A stretch of DNA of 64,000 nucleotides from Fluviibacter sp964498255. GTDB lineage: Bacteria; Pseudomonadota; Gammaproteobacteria; Burkholderiales; Rhodocyclaceae. Location of the stretch: assembly GCA_964498255.1 (NCBI GenBank), contig CAZCGW010000007.1, positions 20,540 through 84,539 of the forward strand, given 5' to 3'. Both the position numbers and the translations under genes were made by a program. Shown here piece after piece: positions 35,219 to 44,424 of this stretch (position 1 is its first letter; each line of letters starts with the position of its first letter). The notes under the pieces were generated by a model that made no database searches, was not told where the DNA came from, and was given only the letters and a program-made list of their open reading frames with translations.

Positions 35219-37032
35219 AGCGACTGGCTGGGTGCTGCAGCAGGCGCTGAGTCCAGACCCAATGCCTTGCCTTTGTCACGCAACCGCACGTTGTCAGGGA
35301 ACTGCTGTAGGCCAACCCGCCAAACTCTGGCAGCCTCTTCATCCCGCCCCATCGCTTTAAGCACGACAACCTGGTGCTCGATAATCTCGGGATCCAGACG
35401 CAGCGAAGCCGCCTTGTTTAAAAACTCGAGGGCAACGTTGTAGTTTTTTTCGCGGTAATACAGCCACCCCATACTATCGAGAATGAACGGGTCATTCGGA
35501 GACAGCGACAAGGCTTTCTCCAGCAATACTCGCGACTCTTTGAGATGGATATTACGATCGGCGTAGGTAAAGCCCAGTGCGTTATATGCCTGCGCATATT
35601 TAGGGTCGCGCTTGATGACCTCGCGCATGCTTTGCTCGAAAATCGCCATCTTGCCGGAGCGCTCCGCCAACATCCCACGCTCATAGCGCAGCAAGATACT
35701 TGATGGATCTTTTTTGAGGGCCGCATCCACCAGTTTGAATGCACCCGCTACATCACCACTATCCCGTACGAGCGTTGCTTCACCCACAACCAATTCGGCA
35801 CGTACCGAAGCGTCTCGTGCCGACGTTGTTTCAAGCAGTGCACGGGCGGCCTTCAGATCGCCATCGCGTGCCATGAGGTTAGCCGCCCGCATCCGTGCCG
35901 TTACAAAATATTCGCTCGGCAAGACCTTGAGGTAATGCAACACGGCATCGGAATCTGCCGCGGCAATCCGCTGAGACTCACCCCGGCTTTTAGCCAATTC
36001 TGCCTGGCTCTCGTAGGCAAGGCCAAGGTTATACTCGATCAACGAGGTATCCACCGAGTCCATCGTCAGCAGGCGTTGCAACGCCTGAATTGCCAACGGC
36101 GGATCTTGTGCCTGAATCGAAATAGCGGCGGCAGCGAACAGCGGCTCGGGAGCGATTTCTTTCTGTTCAACCAGGGTTTGTAACTGGGCTTTTGCATCCG
36201 CCATACGATCGGCCGACAAGAGCTGCTGCGCATACACGGCACGAATAGCTGATGCGTTTGGGTAATCAGAAAGATACTCAGCCAGAATTTTTAACGCAGC
36301 ACCCGGTGATTTTTTCACAACAATTTGCGCATTCAGGAGCACGCCAGGCTCCGAGTCTGGCTTCAGTTGACGCGCCTTCTGCACGGCCTCCAGCGCAGCA
36401 GGATCATCCCCTGCCCGCAAGGCAGCCTGCGCACGGGCAAGCTGCGCATCAGGCACCGACTGATAAGGCGCCGTCACCGCATCGATCAAGATACGCGCAC
36501 GCTGAGGGTCTGCCTGCGCCGGAAAGCGCTGGCCAAGAAGCAGTAACTCCTGAGGCCGTTTATCGGCTGGCAGCAACGACAGATAGCGCAACAACACGGG
36601 CTGCGCATCGGCATACCGACCCATCAGAATCTGTGTGGATGCCAGCACATTCAGCGCATCCGTCGAGTTGGGCTCCTTTTCAACCCAAAGCCTCGCCGCT
36701 TCCAGCATAAGCTCCGGCTGTCGATTCATCGCCGCCACTTCAAACGTACGACGAAAGATTTCAGGATTGTTATATTTCAGCGCCAGATCTGCATAAGCCG
36801 CTAGTGCCACCTGGGGCTTATCCCGCTTCAGTGCAATCTCCGCCAGAATGACTTCAAACACAACCTGTGGCGGTGTATCAATTGTCTGGACAGCAGGAGG
36901 AACTGCAGCCACTTCTGCACAAACAACCCCTGAAGCCAGCAAACCACCCAACAACCCGAAGGATTTAAAAGGGGCTCTCTGCTTGAACACACTGCAAAAG
37001 CGGGACTGTAAAAAACTTGGTCTGAACGGCAT
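35215..37032 (-). CDS. Exported tetratricopeptide-repeat protein
   Basis: 605-residue protein with an N-terminal hydrophobic signal (about 22-40, ending near VVCAEVAA) followed almost entirely by TPR-like helical pairs. Clear repeats near the C-terminus include YAQAYNALGFTYADRNIHLK and PFILDSMGWLYYREKNYNVA. Such proteins upstream of lolB are common in betaproteobacteria; the role is not defined, probably a periplasmic or outer-membrane scaffold. Translationally coupled to lolB and divergent from mutM. Confidence 0.87.
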   Translation of the reverse strand: MPFRPSFLQSRFCSVFKQRAPFKSFGLLGGLLASGVVCAEVAAVPPAVQTIDTPPQVVFEVILAEIALKRDKPQVALAAYADLALKYNNPEIFRRTFEVAAMNRQPELMLEAARLWVEKEPNSTDALNVLASTQILMGRYADAQPVLLRYLSLLPADKRPQELLLLGQRFPAQADPQRARILIDAVTAPYQSVPDAQLARAQAALRAGDDPAALEAVQKARQLKPDSEPGVLLNAQIVVKKSPGAALKILAEYLSDYPNASAIRAVYAQQLLSADRMADAKAQLQTLVEQKEIAPEPLFAAAAISIQAQDPPLAIQALQRLLTMDSVDTSLIEYNLGLAYESQAELAKSRGESQRIAAADSDAVLHYLKVLPSEYFVTARMRAANLMARDGDLKAARALLETTSARDASVRAELVVGEATLVRDSGDVAGAFKLVDAALKKDPSSILLRYERGMLAERSGKMAIFEQSMREVIKRDPKYAQAYNALGFTYADRNIHLKESRVLLEKALSLSPNDPFILDSMGWLYYREKNYNVALEFLNKAASLRLDPEIIEHQVVVLKAMGRDEEAARVWRVGLQQFPDNVRLRDKGKALGLDSAPAAAPSQSL

Positions 37033-37096
37033 GGTGGCGTTATCTTATCCCGTCTTAAGCGCTTTTCACCGAAATATTGCTAGAGGATGAATCCAG

Positions 37097-37942
37097 ATGC
37101 CCGAATTGCCCGAGGTTGAAGTCAGCAGACTTGGCCTGGAACCGGAGCTACGCGGCCGTTTAATCACGGGTGCCGTGACACGAACGCCCAAGCTGCGCTA
37201 CCCGCTACCAGGCAATCTCAACGAGCGCTTACAAGGCAGCCGACTCAAAGAAATCCGCCGGCGAGGCAAATATCTTTTATTTGATATTGATCAACGACCT
37301 CAAGGCCATGATGCGGCAACCGTTACCTTGATTCTGCATTTGGGCATGTCAGGAAGCTTGCGTATCGTAACGCCGGAAACACCGCCCCAGACGCATGATC
37401 ATGTAGACATTGCCTTTGGCGACAAGATCTTAAGGCTAAGGGACCCGAGACGATTCGGCGCCCTGCTCTGGCACGACGATGCAACACCCCTGATGGATCA
37501 CCCCTTGATGGCTGTGCTGGGGGTCGAACCGCTTGAAGACCAGTTTAATGGCGCCTGGCTGCACGAACACCTACACAAGCGTAGCGGCCCGATCAAACCT
37601 GTACTCATGGATAGCCACCTAATTGTTGGCATCGGCAACATCTATGCGGCTGAAAGTTTATTTCTCTCGGGGATCTCACCGCTACGTACGGCGCAGCGCA
37701 TCAGCGCTGCCCGCTGCGATTTGCTCGCAGATGCCGTTAAAAAAACTTTGTCAGCGGCCGTTGCCGCCGGCGGCTCCAGCGTTAGAGACTATGTGCATTC
37801 TGATGGCGGTGCAGGCTGCTTTCAGCTGCAATGCGCCGTGTACGAGCGCGAGAGACAACCCTGCGTGGGTTGCGGCAAACCAGTCCGGAGAATCCGACAA
37901 GCGGGACGATCAACGTTTTACTGCCCGCACTGCCAGAAATAA
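37097..37942 (+). CDS. mutM: Formamidopyrimidine-DNA glycosylase
   Basis: Bifunctional glycosylase/AP lyase removing 8-oxoguanine and FaPy lesions; 281 residues. The catalytic N-terminus is MPELPEVE (Pro2, Glu3). LHLGMSGSLR carries the phosphate-contacting segment, GIGNIYAAESLF belongs to the helix-two-turn-helix, and the zinc finger is C-x2-C...C-x2-C (CVGCGKP...FYCPHCQK). Complete and normal. A GC hairpin with a T-run at 38031-38050 is its probable terminator. Confidence 0.96.
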   Translation: MPELPEVEVSRLGLEPELRGRLITGAVTRTPKLRYPLPGNLNERLQGSRLKEIRRRGKYLLFDIDQRPQGHDAATVTLILHLGMSGSLRIVTPETPPQTHDHVDIAFGDKILRLRDPRRFGALLWHDDATPLMDHPLMAVLGVEPLEDQFNGAWLHEHLHKRSGPIKPVLMDSHLIVGIGNIYAAESLFLSGISPLRTAQRISAARCDLLADAVKKTLSAAVAAGGSSVRDYVHSDGGAGCFQLQCAVYERERQPCVGCGKPVRRIRQAGRSTFYCPHCQK

Positions 37943-38030
37943 CCAAATACATACAAAGCGTGGGGGCGGGTGTGCGTGAGTAGCGAATTGGCGCGTAGCG
38001 GCATCTGAGCTACGAGCACATACCAGACAC

Positions 38031-38050
38031 CGCGCCTCCGCGCGATTTTT
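38031..38050 (+). terminator. Probable terminator after mutM
   Basis: CGCGC-CTCC-GCGCG makes a short GC-only stem at 38031-38044, followed by ATTTTT on the plus strand. It lies about 90 bases after the mutM stop and touches the stop of the convergent ferredoxin gene. The stem has only five pairs, so confidence is moderate. Confidence 0.55.
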
Positions 38051-38297
38051 ACTTACCGGTCAGCTTCTCGTACTTGGCCCAGAGCTGTTCCTGGTTTTCT
38101 TCGTTCGCCGGATCCTTAGGAATGCAATCCACCGGGCACACCTGTTGGCACTGCGGCTCATCGTAGTGGCCTACACATTCCGTGCACTTATTCGGATCGA
38201 TCACATAGATTTCCGGACCTTGCGAGATTGCCTCATTAGGGCACTCAGGTTCACAGACATCACAGTTGATGCACTCATCAGTAATCATGAGCGACAT
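38049..38297 (-). CDS. 2[4Fe-4S] ferredoxin, YfhL family
   Basis: 82-residue electron carrier with two cluster motifs: CINCDVCEPECPNEA at the N-terminus, and a second that is stretched (CTECVGHYDEPQCQQVCPVDC), the Allochromatium-type ferredoxin signature. The extended C-terminal helix is also typical. AGGAG-like bases precede the ATG. It follows coaD, as often in proteobacteria (rsmD-coaD-fdx). Confidence 0.94.
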   Translation of the reverse strand: MSLMITDECINCDVCEPECPNEAISQGPEIYVIDPNKCTECVGHYDEPQCQQVCPVDCIPKDPANEENQEQLWAKYEKLTGK

Positions 38298-38380
38298 AGC
38301 AGACTCCTGGACAACGATTAAATAGGGTAATTAGGGGCGAATTGTCCCTGATTGCGGGGTTTTTAGCCACCCCACACGCA

Positions 38381-38881
38381 TTAGGGAGATGGTTTGCCCC
38401 AACCGCGCTTCACAAAACAGGCATTGATATGCGGCGAGACAAAGGAACTGACATCGCCACCGAGGCGGGCAATTTCACGCACCATCGTGGCCGAAACAAA
38501 CATATGGCGCTCACCCGGCGTTAGAAAGACCGTTTCCACTTCCGGGTACAGACGACGGTTCATGCCGGCCATCTGAAACTCATACTCGAAATCTGACACG
38601 GCGCGCAGGCCGCGAATCAGAATCTTTGCACTCTGCTCGTGCACAAAATCCATCAGTAGGCCATCAAATCCCACCACACGCACATTGTCCAATGGTGCAA
38701 GCACCGTTTTGGCCATATCGATCCGCTCTTGCAGACTGAACACCGGATTCTTTGATCGGCTCTCGGCAATCGCCAGCACTACCTCGTCAAACATACCGGC
38801 AGCGCGGCGCACCAGATCCTCATGACCACAGGTTAGCGGGTCAAACGTACCCGGGTAAATGGCGATTTCACGTTTCAGCAT
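38381..38881 (-). CDS. coaD: Phosphopantetheine adenylyltransferase
   Basis: Fourth step of CoA synthesis: transfers AMP to 4'-phosphopantetheine. 166 residues from ATG 38881 (MLKREIAIYPGTFDPLTCGH); the frame is open to 38947 but that part lies within rsmD. Nucleotidyltransferase motif T-x-GH is TCGHEDL, and VSATMVREIARLGGDVSSFV is the conserved C-terminal ISSTxVR equivalent. One base separates the rsmD stop from its ATG. The first enzyme of the same pathway is coaX at 8.8 kb. Confidence 0.95.
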   Translation of the reverse strand: MLKREIAIYPGTFDPLTCGHEDLVRRAAGMFDEVVLAIAESRSKNPVFSLQERIDMAKTVLAPLDNVRVVGFDGLLMDFVHEQSAKILIRGLRAVSDFEYEFQMAGMNRRLYPEVETVFLTPGERHMFVSATMVREIARLGGDVSSFVSPHINACFVKRGWGKPSP

Positions 38882-38882
38882 G

Positions 38883-39467
38883 TCAGGCAGATCCGGCAGA
38901 AGTCTCGAAAGAATAAAGATGATAATGCACCAGGCCTGCTTGCCCACGTTTTAGACAATGCAATCCCGGCGCCAGCACATCCGGCAGCGCCGACTCGGCC
39001 TCGACATAAAGTCGGGCATCGTCTGCCAGATGCGGCAACAAGGGCATGATGATCCGATCCAGCCAACCCTGTCCATAGGGCGGATCTACAAACACCAGAT
39101 CCAGCGGCGGCACGGGTTTTTTAAGGTAGGCCTGCGCATCCGTACACACCACACTCAGCGCAGGTTCTTTCAGCAACTCGGCCGCCGCCTGCAAGCTGCG
39201 CGCAACGGCTGGTAGCTGCTCCACCAGCACCACCGATGCCGCGCCACGTGACGCCGCCTCAAACCCCAGTGCGCCTGACCCGGCAAACAGATCCAAGCAC
39301 CGCCACCCTGATAAATTCTGACCTAGCCAATTAAACAGAGTCTCTCGCACCCGATCCGGCGTAGGCCTTAAACCTGGCGCATCAGCGACCGGCAGTTTCC
39401 GGCCACGATGCTTGCCGCCGATAATCCGTACCTGATTCGGCCGCGCCGATGCTGCTGGTTTTGCCAT
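38883..39467 (-). CDS. rsmD: 16S rRNA (guanine(966)-N(2))-methyltransferase
   Basis: Rossmann-fold SAM methyltransferase of 194 residues modifying G966 of 16S rRNA. Features: RIIGGKHRGRKLPV at the N-terminus, SAM motif CLDLFAGSGALGFEAASRGA, and catalytic VDPPYGQGW (DPPY). Downstream of the two M16 peptidase genes with a 2-base gap, so probably one transcript M16-M16-rsmD-coaD. Confidence 0.95.
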   Translation of the reverse strand: MAKPAASARPNQVRIIGGKHRGRKLPVADAPGLRPTPDRVRETLFNWLGQNLSGWRCLDLFAGSGALGFEAASRGAASVVLVEQLPAVARSLQAAAELLKEPALSVVCTDAQAYLKKPVPPLDLVFVDPPYGQGWLDRIIMPLLPHLADDARLYVEAESALPDVLAPGLHCLKRGQAGLVHYHLYSFETSAGSA

Positions 39468-39469
39468 GC

Positions 39470-40807
39470 TTAGTCAGCCGCCGTGCGCACCGTGACCAAC
39501 TGCTCCGGTTTAACGTGTTTCTGGAAAGCGCTGCGAATCGCTTCCGGCGTCAAGGCTCTGATGCGCTCCGGATACTTTTCCAACCAATCCGTTGGCAACC
39601 CGTAAAACGCCATCACACCCAGATTAGCAGCCAACTTGCTATTCGAATCGATGCGTAGTGCAAAGCCCCCTGCCAGGTTGTCTTGCGCAGCCTTCAGCTG
39701 TGCGGCTGTAGGGCCGTGCTTCAGATAATCGCCGAGCACGGCATTCACCACGTTCAATGCATCATCAGCCTGAGTGCGTTTGGTTTCAAGGCCAATCGTA
39801 AAAGGGCCCTCAACCAGCTTAGGGTCGAAATAACTGTACACACTGTAGGCATAACCCCGGTCTTCACGTACGGCTTTCGTGAGCAACGACACGAAGCCAC
39901 CACCGCCCAAAGTGTAATTGCCCACCTGCAGTGCAATCTGTTCCGGATCATCACGTGCTACCGATGGCATGCCCACCAGCAAATGCGCCTGCGATGCCGG
40001 ATGATCGACTCGCACCACCTTGGCTGCAGTAGCTGCCGGTTTAGGCAGCGTCCGTGGTACGCCTGCCTGATCAGCAGGCAACGATGCCGTCAGTTGCAGC
40101 GCCAGCGCTTCCGCCTCGGCACGTGACAGATCGCCCACCAGGGCAATGCTGGCACGGGCAGCACTGTAATGCGCTCGCCAGAACTGTTCCAGATCGGCAC
40201 GGTTAATCGCGGCCACCGACTCCGGTGTTGCCACACGGCCATAGGGGTGATCAGGATAAATCGCTGCCATGTAAGCGCGCTGTGACAGCACCTGCGGTTT
40301 GGTTAATGCCTCTTTCAATGCTGCGATGCTGCGCGCCTGGTCACGTTTAAAAACACCGCCATCAAAATGAGGCCGTGCAATTGCATCGCTCATCAAACCA
40401 ACAGCCGTGGCCCGGCGATCCGGATCGGACAGCGTCCGCAACGTCACGCTCGCGCTATCCATGCCCGCGGCAGCAGTCATCTGGGCGCCGATATCAGCGA
40501 GCGCCTCCGCCACGTCTTTTTCGTTACGCGTACCCGCACCCTGGTCCAGCAAACTCGCTGTCATGGATGCGAGGCCTACTTTGTTGGGCAGATCAAATGC
40601 CGAACCTGCCAGAAAACTGATCTGCACATCCACAATGGGCAGGGCATGCGTTTCAATAAAGTAAACGCGCGTGCCCTGAGCGGTAGTCCAGGACTGGACC
40701 GGCGCAGCTTGCGCTTGAGCGCTCAGCAAAGCCGCCAACATAAGCACTGATGTCATCACGAAGCGCTTCATAGCTCTAGTTCCGGCGTTTAAATTCGTAG
40801 CGTTCAT
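39470..40807 (-). CDS. M16-family peptidase-like protein (non-catalytic partner)
   Basis: 445 residues; a signal peptide is clear from residue 13 on (MKRFVMTSVLM...AQAAP). The two M16 halves are present, but the zinc motif HXXEH is replaced (LLDQGAGTRNEKDVAEAL), as in the inactive subunit of heterodimeric M16 proteases. A C-terminal R/Y-type region (GGGGFVSLLTKAVREDRGYAYSV) is retained. Start at 40807: strong GGAGG 9 bases upstream and TAATG overlap with the preceding gene. Expected to pair with the product of 40807-42213 in the periplasm. Confidence 0.9.
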   Translation of the reverse strand: MNATNLNAGTRAMKRFVMTSVLMLAALLSAQAQAAPVQSWTTAQGTRVYFIETHALPIVDVQISFLAGSAFDLPNKVGLASMTASLLDQGAGTRNEKDVAEALADIGAQMTAAAGMDSASVTLRTLSDPDRRATAVGLMSDAIARPHFDGGVFKRDQARSIAALKEALTKPQVLSQRAYMAAIYPDHPYGRVATPESVAAINRADLEQFWRAHYSAARASIALVGDLSRAEAEALALQLTASLPADQAGVPRTLPKPAATAAKVVRVDHPASQAHLLVGMPSVARDDPEQIALQVGNYTLGGGGFVSLLTKAVREDRGYAYSVYSYFDPKLVEGPFTIGLETKRTQADDALNVVNAVLGDYLKHGPTAAQLKAAQDNLAGGFALRIDSNSKLAANLGVMAFYGLPTDWLEKYPERIRALTPEAIRSAFQKHVKPEQLVTVRTAAD

Positions 40808-42213
40808 TAGTGACGACCTCCGGCTTGCACTGCTTCAGCCCGTTTGGCACGTGCAGCAAGCTCCGCTGCATCCAGAGGTTGTGGTACCAACCGAGCAATT
40901 GTTAGCTGATCATCTTTGAAATAGCTTTGTGCGACCCGTTGAATATCGGCAATGGTCACTTGATTCAGTTTATCCAGCATTAACGGACTCGCCTGCCAGC
41001 CGTAGCCCAAGGTTTCGAGCATGCCGATTTCCATCGCCTGCCCCATCATCGAGTCTTTTTTGTACACCTCGGAAGAGCGCAGCTGACTCCGCGCCCGCGC
41101 TAACTCCTGTTCCGTCACACCCTTATTGGCCACCTCGGCGAGCGCACCGCGAATGGCTTGCTCCAACTGATCAACGGTATACCCCGGACGCGGTGATGCC
41201 TGCAGCATAAACATACTTGGTCCGCGGTTGGTGCTGTCGTAACTGGTGTCGACCGAAACCGCGACCTGCTGTTCTTTCACCAGTGCCGTAGGCAACCGGG
41301 CGGCCTCGTGACCATCCAGAATCTGCGCCAGCATTTCCAGTGCATAGGGGTCAACATCCTTGCGCGGATCGTTCAGCCGGGGCACCTTCCAGCCCATTAC
41401 TAACAAAGGCAAGTCCGCCGGCGCTTTTACATCCAGCTGTCGTTTCCCTGCCTGCACGGGCTCCTCGAATTGCTTACGCTCCGGCAGTGCGCGTGCAGGG
41501 ATTGCACCGTAAGTCTGCCGCGCCCATCCAAACACCTGCTGATGGTTTACGTCACCCACAACCACAAGCGTGGCGTTATTGGGCACATACCAGCGGCGAT
41601 ACCAGTCACGCACATCAGCGACAGTCATCTGCTCCAGGTCACTCATCCAGCCAATCACCGGGCGGCGATAAGGGTGTGCCTGCCAGGCAACGGCATTCAT
41701 CGCTTCATGCACCCGTGCACCGGATTGATCGTCGGTACGCATCCGGCGCTCTTCCATAATCACCTGGATTTCCTTGCTGTAACCAGCAGGCTCCAGGGTT
41801 AAATGACGCATCCGATCGGCCTCGAGTGCCATGACGGTTTTTAGCTGGGTCGCCGGAACCTGCTGAAAATAAGCGGTGTAATCCGTGCTGGTAAAGGCAT
41901 TGTCACGCCCGCCAACAGCCGCAACCCGTCGGTTGAACTCACCCGGACCTATACTGGGCGTGCCTTTGAACATCATGTGTTCGGTCACGTGCGCAACGCC
42001 CGTCACGCCATCCCGTTCATCAATGCTGCCCACCCGATACCAAACCATCTGCACCGCCGTTGGCGCGCGGTGATCTTCGCGAACAACCACGCGCATGCCA
42101 TTGGCAAGCCTTGTTTCAAAGGTGTTGTCGGCATCGGTAGCCGCCCATACGCATGTAGGTATGACGAGCGCTGCACAAAACGAGAAAAGCCCCAGGGTTG
42201 TTCGTAATCGCAT
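40807..42213 (-). CDS. M16-family zinc metallopeptidase (catalytic)
   Basis: 468-residue exported protease of the pitrilysin family; signal peptide ends near VWAATDA. The inverted zinc motif is HVTEHMMFKG (HXXEH) with the downstream glutamate in ALEADRMRHL. Two M16 domains: about 35-200 and 210-400. Probably forms a periplasmic complex with the second M16 protein, with which it is translationally coupled. Divergent from ftsY; such pairs next to ftsY are widespread in beta- and gammaproteobacteria. Confidence 0.93.
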   Translation of the reverse strand: MRLRTTLGLFSFCAALVIPTCVWAATDADNTFETRLANGMRVVVREDHRAPTAVQMVWYRVGSIDERDGVTGVAHVTEHMMFKGTPSIGPGEFNRRVAAVGGRDNAFTSTDYTAYFQQVPATQLKTVMALEADRMRHLTLEPAGYSKEIQVIMEERRMRTDDQSGARVHEAMNAVAWQAHPYRRPVIGWMSDLEQMTVADVRDWYRRWYVPNNATLVVVGDVNHQQVFGWARQTYGAIPARALPERKQFEEPVQAGKRQLDVKAPADLPLLVMGWKVPRLNDPRKDVDPYALEMLAQILDGHEAARLPTALVKEQQVAVSVDTSYDSTNRGPSMFMLQASPRPGYTVDQLEQAIRGALAEVANKGVTEQELARARSQLRSSEVYKKDSMMGQAMEIGMLETLGYGWQASPLMLDKLNQVTIADIQRVAQSYFKDDQLTIARLVPQPLDAAELAARAKRAEAVQAGGRH

Positions 42214-42266
42214 AAGCTATTTTATCTAGGCTAGAATCAAAGATTCACAAGGATACCCCTGCCACC

Positions 42267-43208
42267 ATGTCTGACGCCACCGATACCCAACCTCGCCGCT
42301 CCTGGCGCGAACGTCTTTTTGCGGGTCTCACAAAGACGCGGCAACAGATTGGTGGCTCGGTACGCAGTCTTTTTGCGCGCGGCCAGGTGGATGATGAGCT
42401 GCTGGAAGAGCTAGAAGCGCTGCTCCTATCGGCAGACGTTGGCGTCGAAGCCACCGTGATTCTGATCGAAGATCTGCGCCAACGCGCCCGTAAACAAAAT
42501 CTGCAGACGGCAGAAAGCATTCAGACGGCCATGGTGGATTGCCTGACCGATCTGCTGCAGCCCCTTGAGGCGCCGTTGCAGATCACACCGCCGCCGGGCT
42601 CGCCCTTTGTCATCATGGTGGCCGGCATCAATGGCGCCGGCAAAACCACCACCTTGGGCAAACTTGCACATCACTTTCAGGCGGCAGGTCACTCCGTTCT
42701 TCTGGCCGCCGGCGACACCTTCCGCGCAGCTGCACGCGAACAGCTGCAAGCCTGGGGGGAACGCAATAACGTCACCGTTATCGCACAGGAAGGCGGCGAC
42801 CCCTCTGCAGTTATCTTTGATGCGGTTCATGCTGCCAAAGCCCGGGGCATTGATATCGTTTTAGCCGATACCGCCGGCCGTTTGCCCACACAGATGCATC
42901 TGATGGATGAAATTGCCAAAATCCGCCGCGTCATCACCAAAGCCGAAGAAAGCGCACCGCACGAGGTGCTGCTGGTGCTGGACGGCACCATCGGCCAGAA
43001 TGCGATCGGCCAGGTTAAAGCTTTCGACAAGGCCATCGGCGTTACCGGGCTGGTGATCACCAAGCTGGATGGCTCAGCCAAAGGCGGCGTCATTGCCGCT
43101 ATTGCCAAGCAATGTCCGAAGCCCGTTCGTTATATTGGCGTTGGCGAACAAGTCGAAGACCTGCAGCCTTTTAGCGCACGCGCCTTTGCTGAAGCCCTGC
43201 TCGGCTAA
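42267..43208 (+). CDS. ftsY: Signal recognition particle receptor FtsY
   Basis: SRP GTPase (313 residues) that docks ribosome-SRP complexes at the membrane. It has the NG domain with GINGAGKTTTLGKLAHHFQA (G1), DTFRAAAREQLQAW, DTAGRLPTQMHLMDEI and TKLDGSAKGGV. The acidic A domain of E. coli FtsY is nearly absent; the N-terminus has only about 35 mostly basic residues. This shorter form is common outside enterics. Confidence 0.95.
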   Translation: MSDATDTQPRRSWRERLFAGLTKTRQQIGGSVRSLFARGQVDDELLEELEALLLSADVGVEATVILIEDLRQRARKQNLQTAESIQTAMVDCLTDLLQPLEAPLQITPPPGSPFVIMVAGINGAGKTTTLGKLAHHFQAAGHSVLLAAGDTFRAAAREQLQAWGERNNVTVIAQEGGDPSAVIFDAVHAAKARGIDIVLADTAGRLPTQMHLMDEIAKIRRVITKAEESAPHEVLLVLDGTIGQNAIGQVKAFDKAIGVTGLVITKLDGSAKGGVIAAIAKQCPKPVRYIGVGEQVEDLQPFSARAFAEALLG

Positions 43209-43220
43209 ACTTCCCTGACG

Positions 43221-44336
43221 ATGACAAATACCCTAAAGCGCGAGTGGCCGTTTTTTCTCTGCCTGATCACCGCCGCAACAATCATCAGCACACCCGCCAT
43301 TCTCTCTGAATGGACTGCCCGTGGCTGGATTGCCAGCATACTGTTCCTGATCACCCTCTCTGCCATCTTCCGTGTCACTCACCACGCAGATGAACTGGCA
43401 GAAATGCTGGGCGAGCCCTACGGCACGCTGATCCTGACCATGTCAGCCACCATCATCGAAGTGGCCATCATGATCACCGTGCTCGGCCACAACGAAAACA
43501 ACCCCACCTTTGTGCGCGACACGATTGCTGCAACAGTAATGATTACCGTTGGCCTGATGTTGGGGCTGGCCATGTTTATTGGCGCGTTTGTGCACCGACA
43601 ACAAACCGTTAACACCGAAGGCGCACTCACCTACCTGGGACTGATCGTTCCCCTGGCGATTCTTGCCCTGATCCTGCCCAACTTCACGGCCACCACCATC
43701 GGGCCTACATTGGCGCTGGCACAGGAAGTTTTTATCGCCATCGTGTCGATCGTGCTCTATGCCATCTTTCTGTTTATCCAGACCCGTCGGCATCGCCAGA
43801 TGTTCAAGGACCGCTCCGCTCCTGAACCGCTCACTTTTGATGCCGGAAGTACCGAACGAAAACACAAACGCACCTACACCCGCAAAGAGCTCTGGACCAG
43901 CATCGCCTGGCTGGTCGGCAATTTGTTTCTGGTTGTTTTTCTGGCCGAAGAGCTGGCAGTGCTAATTGATGACCAACTAGAAGCCAAAAATCTGCCCGAA
44001 GCGCTGGGCGGCCTATTTGTCGCGCTCCTGATTCTGGCACCGGAATGCCTCGCTTCCGTTAACGCCGCCTTGCATAACCGCCTCCAGCGATCCGTGAATA
44101 TTGCCCTGGGGAGCGGACTTGCCACCCTGTCGCTAAGCGTACCCGCTATTCTGCTGGCAGCAACCCTGATGGGGCACCAACTCATTCTCGGCTTGCCTAA
44201 TAACGAAATGGTCATGTTGTTAGCCACGCTGTGGGTCGCCAATATCGCCCTGGCGACCGAACGCACAAACCTGATGCAAGGCACTGTTTTATTGGTGCTT
44301 TTTTTGACCTTTGGCTTTCTGATCGTCGTCCCCTAA
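43221..44336 (+). CDS. Calcium/sodium:proton antiporter, ChaA type
   Basis: 371-residue inner-membrane CaCA-superfamily exchanger with about eleven membrane segments. The first alpha repeat contains GEPYGTLILTMSATIIEVAIM and the second LLILAPECLASVNAALHNRL, each with the conserved acidic residue. A basic cytoplasmic loop (about 195-222) lies between the halves. Similar to E. coli ChaA; ion preference (Ca, Na or K) cannot be read from sequence. Starts 12 bases after ftsY and may share its transcript. Confidence 0.9.
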   Translation: MTNTLKREWPFFLCLITAATIISTPAILSEWTARGWIASILFLITLSAIFRVTHHADELAEMLGEPYGTLILTMSATIIEVAIMITVLGHNENNPTFVRDTIAATVMITVGLMLGLAMFIGAFVHRQQTVNTEGALTYLGLIVPLAILALILPNFTATTIGPTLALAQEVFIAIVSIVLYAIFLFIQTRRHRQMFKDRSAPEPLTFDAGSTERKHKRTYTRKELWTSIAWLVGNLFLVVFLAEELAVLIDDQLEAKNLPEALGGLFVALLILAPECLASVNAALHNRLQRSVNIALGSGLATLSLSVPAILLAATLMGHQLILGLPNNEMVMLLATLWVANIALATERTNLMQGTVLLVLFLTFGFLIVVP

Positions 44337-44370
44337 AAATAATTCGGATTTCCGGGAACTTTTCGCGGTT

Positions 44371-44397
44371 TTAGCACTCTATTGCTTTGAGTGCCAA
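44371..44397. promoter_or_regulatory. CIRCE element (HrcA operator) upstream of rpoH
   Basis: TTAGCACTC-N9-GAGTGCCAA matches the CIRCE consensus TTAGCACTC-N9-GAGTGCTAA with one mismatch and exact spacing. It ends 27 bases before the rpoH ATG. Possible promoter pieces overlap it: a weak TTGCTT at 44383-44388 and GATAAT at 44404-44409. HrcA bound here would repress rpoH until heat shock. hrcA itself is not in the window. Confidence 0.85.
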
Positions 44398-44424
44398 AAC
44401 AACGATAATAACGAGAGGAAATTC

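Noticed and set aside
39470..40807. Loss of HXXEH in the second M16 gene as a decayed gene
   Set aside because: Paired M16 proteins normally have one non-catalytic subunit; the frame is intact and translationally coupled.
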